Shown here piece by piece: positions 25,601 through 34,600 of a stretch of DNA of 64,000 nucleotides. Within the stretch, counting starts at the first letter, position 1, and each line of letters opens with the position of its first letter. Position numbers and translations under genes: made by a program. Below the pieces are notes generated by a model that saw nothing but the letters and a program-made list of their open reading frames with translations, was not told the DNA's origin and did no database searches. Where the stretch lies: assembly GCF_949628265.1 (NCBI RefSeq), contig NC_088787.1, positions 17,784,501-17,848,500 of the forward strand, read 5' to 3'. Source of the stretch: Cloeon dipterum (lineage: Eukaryota > Arthropoda > Insecta > Ephemeroptera > Baetidae).

Positions 25601-28600
25601 AGTAGTTTAACCAAGATAACAATATTATATAAATTCGTAACTCTTTCACTCTAACCATTATCTTTACAGATACATATCAAGCACCGCAAAACGAATCTAA
25701 TTCATCTGTTACGAAAAAAACTAAATCTATCTCAGGAAGCTCGTTTTAATTGCTTCTCTCTTTTCCAGCTGGCCAAGCAGATTGCACACGGTGCCAAGAA
25801 AAGAAACCGTGGTGCGGATGAGCTCCGCGTTTCTTTCGTGTTGTTAGTCGGAAGAAAACACACATGAGCGCGCAATTCAAGCAGGGTCTGCGAGTCAGTC
25901 TGGGGGCGAAGCCGCCATCACCTCATCGTATTTCTTGTCAGCCTCCTCAGCAAGGAAGCGGGCCTCCTTCAGCTGGTTCTCCAGGGCGTCCATGCGCTCT
26001 TCATCAGCCAAGCTCCTGTTCTCAAGGACTTTGCGCATACTGTGGACACATTCAATCGAGTAAAGCACCTCCACCCAATGAGAAAACACGACAGTAAACA
26101 AATACCCTCAAGAGAGAAAAAATGGATTAGAGTGATCTGCTCTCTGTTGATTTTCTGCACCTAGAAGGCCCAGAGTTTTGTCCCAATCGGGGAGAAAACT
26201 TTGGGCCACGTGGGAGGAATTAGGATCAGTGAGTGGTTCGCCGGCGAGCGCCGTTCCTTACCTCTTCATACTTCTTATCGGCCTCCTCGGCAATTAATTT
26301 CGCCTGAGCTAATTGACTTTCAAGGATCGCCACCCTGTCGTCTTCCATATTTGTTCTATTTTCAAGAGCCTTGCGTATCCTATAAACAATTTATAATTTG
26401 CTTTCAATCGTCACACACCTAATCAGGGAGGGGCCATAAAATCCGTAATCTTCAGGCTTTAATAAACTCCAATTTTGAGCCAATATTTGAAACAGGCAAA
26501 GATTTAAAACTATCAGCTCTGAAGATTTTCACGCGTCTTTGCGAGGGATGGGTTAATGGCCTAGTTAGTTGTAAATCCAAACTGAACTTAATTTTATATA
26601 AGAGTATAGTTTATATATTTTGGATCAGCATCGGGACTTTTGCGCGGTTGTGACGTATGAGAGAGTTAATGTGTTATTCTCGCGCGCGCATCGAGACCGA
26701 GGTTGGCAGGTCGCACAAAGCACGTTTTTATTGGCGGCAGATCGCCAGGCAGACTGGAAGTAATCGAATGCAGAAGGATCGACGTCCTCTCGAGTGTGAA
26801 ACTACAAATCGGCGGCATGTCGAGCATGATAATATGCCATTGCAAGTTCTCAGAAGCGAAAATTTTGAGCGATGATGCGAATGCGACGAGCCAACTTTCG
26901 AAGTCGAGCCACGGGCGAGCGGGGGGGCGCTTGGAAATTACCGCTCGGACTCGTCGGCGGCCTGAGAAGCCTCGGCGAGCTTCTGAGTGGCGGTCGAGAG
27001 ACGCTCCTCAGAGCGCTCCAGGTCTTCCTCCAACAGCTGGATACGGCGGTTGAGGGCAGCAACCTCACCTTCAGCCTGCAAAACGATCAGACGAAAACTC
27101 AGCACCGGCAGGACAACCTAGAGAGCGACAAATATGGCACCAGCACCACCCACATCCTTCGACTGGCTGAAGCTTTCATTGGTACAAAGTACAAAGCGAG
27201 CGTGTCGTGTCAAGGAGAGAAATTTTATTACTCAATAAAGGATTCCAAAAAAATGTATCAGCTCCGGCAGATTTTATATTTTATTCTAAGCTCTTATTGT
27301 CTCTATAATAAATCGCACCGAATAAAAAAATCAAATATTTTTTTCTAGAAAAAAAGTCTATCTTAAAGCCAACCAAATAAACGTGACGGTTTTTGGTTTG
27401 CGAGTAGGTTCGTCCATACAGCAGACCAGCGATCGGCTTTACGACCTTTGCGACCATCCTTCTCTCCAATTTTGCCGTTATCGCCGGCTCCTCGCTGGCA
27501 GCACCTTAATTGCGTCATCAATGCGTGGGTTTGTTCGTTCGCCGCGGAGAACGGAGAAGGAAAAAACGTGTCTGTGTGTGCAAATCCCAGTTGATCATCT
27601 GACACGGCGATTAGAATTGGAGCCGGCGGGAGTAAGAGCGCGAGGCCGGATCATCGAGCGAGATGATGTCAGAATCAAATAACGCTTATCACTGAGATCA
27701 TGAGCAGCTCTACGAATTATTTTACGCTATGTAAATATAAAGATACTCAATTCGATTTTCACGGATCCCAAGGACTTTTCCTTCGGACGAATGTTACTCA
27801 ATATTTATGCATACAAAATTGCTTTGTTAACCACGTCGGTAAGAAAATTGCCGATCGTATGGGAACTTTTGCTGCGGTTGCATGAGCGAGCCATTCAATC
27901 CTTGTAACGCCAATTATTTTTATGCCGAGCAAGCGGCTGAGCAAACATTATGGTATAACAGCCGTCTGTTAGGTTGCCCAATCGACAAAGCAACCCTAGC
28001 GATGCTCTTTCAATGTAATTAAGTTTCAAGTTTAATATTCTTCAAGACCGATAAAAAATAAAAAGGGCATAGGGATTGGCGATTATTTCCCCTTGAATTT
28101 TAATAACTTTAGTTTGAAAGCAAGCGATCTCCTGGCGCAAATCTGTAGATTGGCAGCCATATTGGAATTAGCTGAGAGGAGTCGAAACAAAGAAAAGGGC
28201 TTCTATGCGTTGCCGGCTATCTATCTAGGGCGGAAGGAATTCGATAGCGATGCGCGCTGCAGCGACGTCCTTGAGCGGCATTTAATTCGGAATATGGAGC
28301 AAAACGCGGAGCGGATTCTCCGAGCGAGCGAAAGTTATCCGCTGAGAACGGGAGCCGCGGGAATGCGCAGCGCAGAGGGACTGGCACATGAATATCTGGT
28401 TGCATGAGGTGTGGTTCGCTCAGCGGCTTAATCACACGTAAACACACATACACAGGTCAGATAAGCGGCCTCCCTCTTTTCATTATCTGCCTACGGTGTG
28501 GCAGAATGTTGGAAAGAACTGAGAATAGCTCCGGTGGCAATATTCATTTCAACTGCTCCTGGCTTTTGGTGATAAAACTATAAGCTCATATATCAAGAAA

Positions 28601-31600
28601 CGTCTATTAATGTGTTGAACTAGCTTTCCTTATATATTTTTTGCTGCTTTTCAAATGCAAATAAATTTGTAATTTCGGAATTTGGATCTATTAATTGGAC
28701 CTCAAACGGGTCCTTTAATTATCAACCGAGCTGAGCAATTGACTGTCCATCACGGCATGTACTCCGAATTCCAGATGGCGCCGTCTGAATGTGCTTGCGG
28801 GCAGTTTGCGGTGCGCTTCAGCCCGCTGGACGTTGCTGACCGATTGACTTCCTTCCGGCTGAGCGGAAGGGGCGAGTCTGCCGTTCGTTCACTTGTTACG
28901 CGAACAAAAACGACATACAAAAAAGTCATCCTCCCAGCAGCTAAACACACAGACGAATTCAAATTTGGTTCCCACGCACCGTAGAATTAATTCGGTCCGG
29001 AGACACGCCCATCTCTTTTAGCTACTTCATCCCCGTTTTTTTCTTTTCCCCGAGCCGCGAGTTCAATGAATTTTAAATGAAGGACTTTTCACTCAGGTGC
29101 TGTTTTTTCCTTCAGAAAAGAAAAGCTGAGTCACACTTGTGAATAGCGGTAGAAAAAAGATGCAAATGACGAGAAGCGGCTGTTACGAAAATGTTTTGGA
29201 AATGAATAATATCTAGCGCTAATTGTCTGGGCGATTCTCGAAACTTCATTCTTGTGTAGATTTGAATAACACAAAATACGACTTACTCGGTGAAATTCGG
29301 TTTCACGCGTTCTATTTGCCAGATGCTGGAAATTATAGAGCAGCTCGCAACACGTGTGGCGATTTAATGATAATTTTACAGTTCCCAACAAGCTCTGAAA
29401 CGTACAATTACGGCCAGAAAATCATCTTTCAGCCCAAATCTGCTTAAAAAATATAACATTATAATCAGCAGAGGAAAATATCACGCAAAAAATACAAGTG
29501 GATATCCTCTTGTGATAACCTCACAATCGTGACCACCGTGAACAATTAAATTGAAAAAAATATATTATATCCATTTCCTTCCAAGCAAAAATAGAGAATC
29601 TTGAAGGATGCGACAGTGTCGGGTGGAGAAAACGCCTTGACGCGAGCTCCACAAGAAACAATTGAGAACAAAGACTGTAATTAAGTGAACCCACTCAACG
29701 GCCGGATTGGCAAATTAATTTTGATTACAATGACTGTGAGCAGGCTAGACGTTGCGGGGATTGTCGTTGTGAGGCACACATCATAAATAATTTCTGAACA
29801 GGTGAATGGACTGGTGGACTGGCAACGACACTTAAGTAAAGTCATACAGGGAAAGATAGATTAAAAAAAACAAAGTAGTTAACGCTATCAGAGTAAAAAT
29901 ATATCAAAATTCCATTTACTAGGCTAGAGTGGAGAGAACGAAAACGAAATCAATTTAGAAATTAGAAATTAAACTGTTTGTTTTTTCGGGTTTGAGCACG
30001 AAATTTTATCTTGATGAAAATGCATCAGTGCTTGCTCGCTTGGAATTTGAATAAAAGAGAAATCAGCCGGATGATGTGAAGAAAAAGGTGTCATACAAAA
30101 GAGTGATGAGGCGTCAGAGCGTCTCATCACTAGACTTTTGTCAGCCCTGCAAAGGTGCACGGACTTTGTCACTTATGAGAGCGAATGGGCGATTGTTGGG
30201 AGTCAGCATCCATTGTGTTGCGGCCCAACAATCAATTCGCATGCCAAACTGGCGAAGGCGGCGACCCTCCAGGGCGGTCTTTAAAATCAATCGAGCAGGC
30301 GTGTGCACATGAGAAGGCAGCAGGTAAAAATACGGCGGTGAACGGGGTCAGTGCGAAGTCAAACAAGTCTCATTTATGCCTATTATGGTCTCGTGTGTGC
30401 GAGACGCGAGAGCGAACGCCTCTCGTGCCGCGGTGCCGGTACAAACATCTCCCAAGAAATCACTCGTTTACAACGTTATTTGCATTTGGAACTGCGAAAA
30501 AATCAGTCGTTTGTCTCGGTGATATAACAATTAAACGCGCCACTGACCCAAATTGCATTGTTTCGAGTGAAAGTATAATAAAACCTGAGGTCAGCCGCCT
30601 CGTTTAGCGCCAAATTCGGGCGACAATTAGCGCAGATTGCCGCAATTTACGGCGAGACGCATCTTCCCTGAAAGTGAAGCTGAGCTACTGGAGACTTAGT
30701 TCGCAGAATTTGTCATTAGCTGCCAAAATTTGAATGCAAGTTTTCCGCAAAAGCCAAAAGAGAAACAATTAGTATAAATGAAAACACTCAACTGTTTTCA
30801 TTTAATTAATTGGTTTTACCGGCTGCAGTTCAATGCTTAATTAACATTTATTTTTTAGTTTTGACTTTTCAAACGAATCGATATCTCAATTTTGGATTGG
30901 ATTACATAACACAATTGCGTGTGGCCATTAGGAGGAAAGTTCGAAAGTTTCAATGCGTCAAATCAAATCTAAAAAAAATCAACCTGGACCTGGCTCTAAA
31001 TTCCCGAAAATTTCAAATCAACCGTGGCGCCATTTGGTGGCACAGATTTCGGTCCAAGTCGCATCTTTGCCCCCGAAGTGAGGCTGCGAGCATCTGGAAC
31101 TGCCGTTTGACTTTCACTCCCGCGCACACAATGCCGGTTAGTTAGTGAGGCAACGCGGTGCTCATTTGGCGCAGCTGACCCCGGAATTGATCCATTATTC
31201 GCTCTCTCTCACTTGCATGTCAACAAATAATGCCGCGGCAAAGACGACTAATTGCATGCACTCCGATCCACAGCTCCTTTTACGGGCTAAAATTCCAGGT
31301 AAAGGCACTTTAATTTCCTGCATATGTGCAGTCGACAGATGGAAAAAAAGAGAGGCCAGACTTTCGCAAAGCGCTCGTGGAATTAATTTTCGTCTCTTTG
31401 GCAAGACCAATAAAAAACAAACGACGTTGCTATTTTGGTAGCACCGTCTTTCTCTTTACAGTCTTTATGGAAAAATGATGCAAATTCGAATTCGTAACTG
31501 CAGCCGAATAAGGCGTAAAATTAAGACAATTTCGAACTGTGTTCACTTACGAGATTCAGAATTTTGAAATTTTAAAAAAGAAAATGAGCTGATAAGATAA

Positions 31601-34600
31601 AACAACAACCGATTTTTTTAAATGTAAATTTAACAGTTTGAGTTTCTTCTTAAAATGCTAACATATAAAATGACAGACACAATTATTGGTGGTCTAATAA
31701 TGCAGCTTTGTCAGATAAAAAGTGCAGTTGTTCTGTTTCAAGATAGACAAAAATGAGAGTTCAATAAACTAGGAATAGTTAGACTTCAGATTTTCTAATG
31801 TCTGTAAAAATAACAAATTAACTAGTAGTGATTTAAAAATAATTATATTATTTACTGATTTGGTGCTCCTTCAGAAAAACTATTTAGTCGAGCCAGAAAA
31901 AACATTATTTGTCGAAAAATTAATGGCACTCCCATTAGCCCTCATTAAGAGAGGGTCACGCCCCTGTTTGGACTTTCCTTCATTATCACGGCTTATCAAT
32001 AAAAATAACAGCCAGGTCTACCCTGACTTGACTGGGTCATTCTTTATGAAATTTTTATGTATACGCAAATTTTTGGGCTTGTTGCTGGCGAGCTTGCTTA
32101 GTTAGTCACTCTCTCAGGGACCAGGGAGTGAGCAAGCGAGTCTACTTGTTTTTTGCCAGCTGAAAAATGGGTGGGGCTATTACCCGAGTAGAATTACTAT
32201 CAAGCAGCCAAAAGTCACTGCTGGCACGCCAAATCAGGCAATTTTCGAATAGAAACCTCCGAATCTGTATCTCAGGTCGACCACCTGATAATAAGAAAAG
32301 GTGCTGCTTTCGAGGGCGATTTTAAAATAATTTTAGCAACCCCCCAGTCCTCTTCCCGACGCTCGTTTAACTAACCGCAAACGTTCAAAGACGAAACTTC
32401 TGAAATGAAAGTGCGTGAAAATGCGAACCGAGAAACACGAAAGGGCGTTTCCGCGGTTTAGGGCCGAATTTTGGGCTCCGCACCGCAGTGCAACTCAAAC
32501 ATTTCCGACCCGATGATGTCACGAGCGAGGAATTTGCCGGCTTATGAATGCCCGTGCGGAGCAACCTGCCAAAGTGGCAGGCCCGCGACAGGTGTAGCCG
32601 GCCCGCAGCGGTCCCGGTCGGCCCCCGGGGCCATCGGCCGGCCCGAAATAAAGCAGGTGGTGAGGAAAAAGACAAAAAAATTGGCTTACTTCCTCGCGCC
32701 GCATAACTTCGACCTGCAACTTTTTGTGGTATTCCTCGCACTCGTCTTTGTATTTCTCCATCTCCTCTTTGGTCTGTCGCATTTTCTTCTTTAACACGTC
32801 CAAGAGCGTGCCCTGCTGCATATTGGCCGTCATTTTGCCGACTGCTTTCGACACTGACTGGTCAGGAATACGTCCGAAATTAATTTGAGCTACGGAAAAC
32901 CGACACAGACTAATGCAACTCGTCGCACCAACTCAACCACCGACTAGTGTGAATGTGTATCTGCGGCGCGAGAGACCAAGATGGACGACTGCACTAGCTC
33001 GTGTATTCATCCGCGCTTCCACTCCCACCACATCAAGTAGTTCCCTTGGTTTTTCCAAATTCCAGCCAGTTTAGAGCTTTTTAATAGGCAAGCAGGGCAA
33101 TGGGCTCTTATTTTTTCCATTGGATATCTCCAATATCAGCGAGGACCGTGTTAAAGTGCGACTCGATACCAATCAACAAATTTTTAAATTTCAGGAATTT
33201 TACTTATGGCGCGATCGTATTGGAGGTGATTTGATCCCTCATATTTCACTATTAAGGTCGAAATTTAAAAAAATTGGTCCGTTTTGAGTCAAATATTTCA
33301 GATCGTATTTCTGTTAACGTTTTGCTTGAAATTGCTAATTGTCTGGTTCAAATTTCGGGTTTCTAATTTTTATAAATGAATTAAACCGATCAAATAAACG
33401 CAATAATTAAAAACAGAAATAGACGAACATCCGCAACTTTCTAAAAAAAATGTGTCTCCAACATAAAATGCGTCAGAAAACAAAAAAAAAGGATATTATT
33501 GCTCTCCCCACACGTTGGCTAAGTAAGAGAGGGAGGCCATAATACAAACACTCATGTGTGTGCCCTGTATGAAATACACGACGGCGAACAAGATACAGAC
33601 AATTCGCCATGCTATGATACACACACGCGATATACGTACGTATATACGAATTAATACACACATGACATGCGGCATCGAGCAACCTTCTCTTATAAGGAAC
33701 GGGCCCGATCGGATGGAGAACAGGTTATATGCGCGCGCGGTGCCCCGGCCGCTATAATATGCCATATTCAGTCAATTGTGTATCATAGCATGAGAACAAC
33801 AATCATAATTGAAAGACAAGAGCAGCAAGCACACACGCTCTGAAAGCAGTTTATATACGAAAGGAAAAAGAACGAGAAAGATGGTGATGAGGCCTGATTA
33901 GTGTGCATGATGGATGTATACGTGAACGTGAACTCGCGCGCGCATTCATGCCTTGTGAATCATGACGGCAGCCATTGAGAATTCGAGTTTTATGGAAAGT
34001 GAAGGTAAAATAATATCAATTTTAGAGGAAAAATTGGGACAAGATTTTTAATTCTAATCTAGAAAGCAACAATCTAAAATTAGAGTGGAGACGGAGACTT
34101 CTCAACGGTTTTAACGAGTTAATGCCGCCCGAATGCATATGTTTTTAAAAGATAAACTTAATGAGAGGTTAAAAATAGGTGTTCAGTAACGAACAAATAA
34201 TGTCTTTCTCAGCTCTTTCCAGCCTTGAGGCATTTATGTTGCAACCCTCTAACTTCGACCCTTAAAGTCCCCTGTTGCACATGACGTGTGCCACCCCCCG
34301 AGAAATGCATGAATGGGAAGCCGCACACGGCACAGCCGAGTGAGCGCCGAGGCAGCGGACTTCAGGCTCCCTCTGCCGGCCGCATTGCAATGAATGGGCG
34401 CCGACGAGCGGCGAGAAAACCAACACTACACCCCTTTCACCGGCGTGTTTGTCACCGCGAGTGTCGATTTTCATCCACGATTGAGGTTAATTATCATGCT
34501 AGTGAAATGGATATTTGAACCCGAGTGTGTGCACATGCATGCGGTGCAATAAGCAGGGTGTGAATCCGATCTGCTCTCTCGGCACGCTAAAAATAAAAAA

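Noticed and set aside
28093..28407. 104-aa open frame on the plus strand in the tropomyosin intron
   Set aside because: No homology that I recognise and no promoter, splice or poly(A) context.
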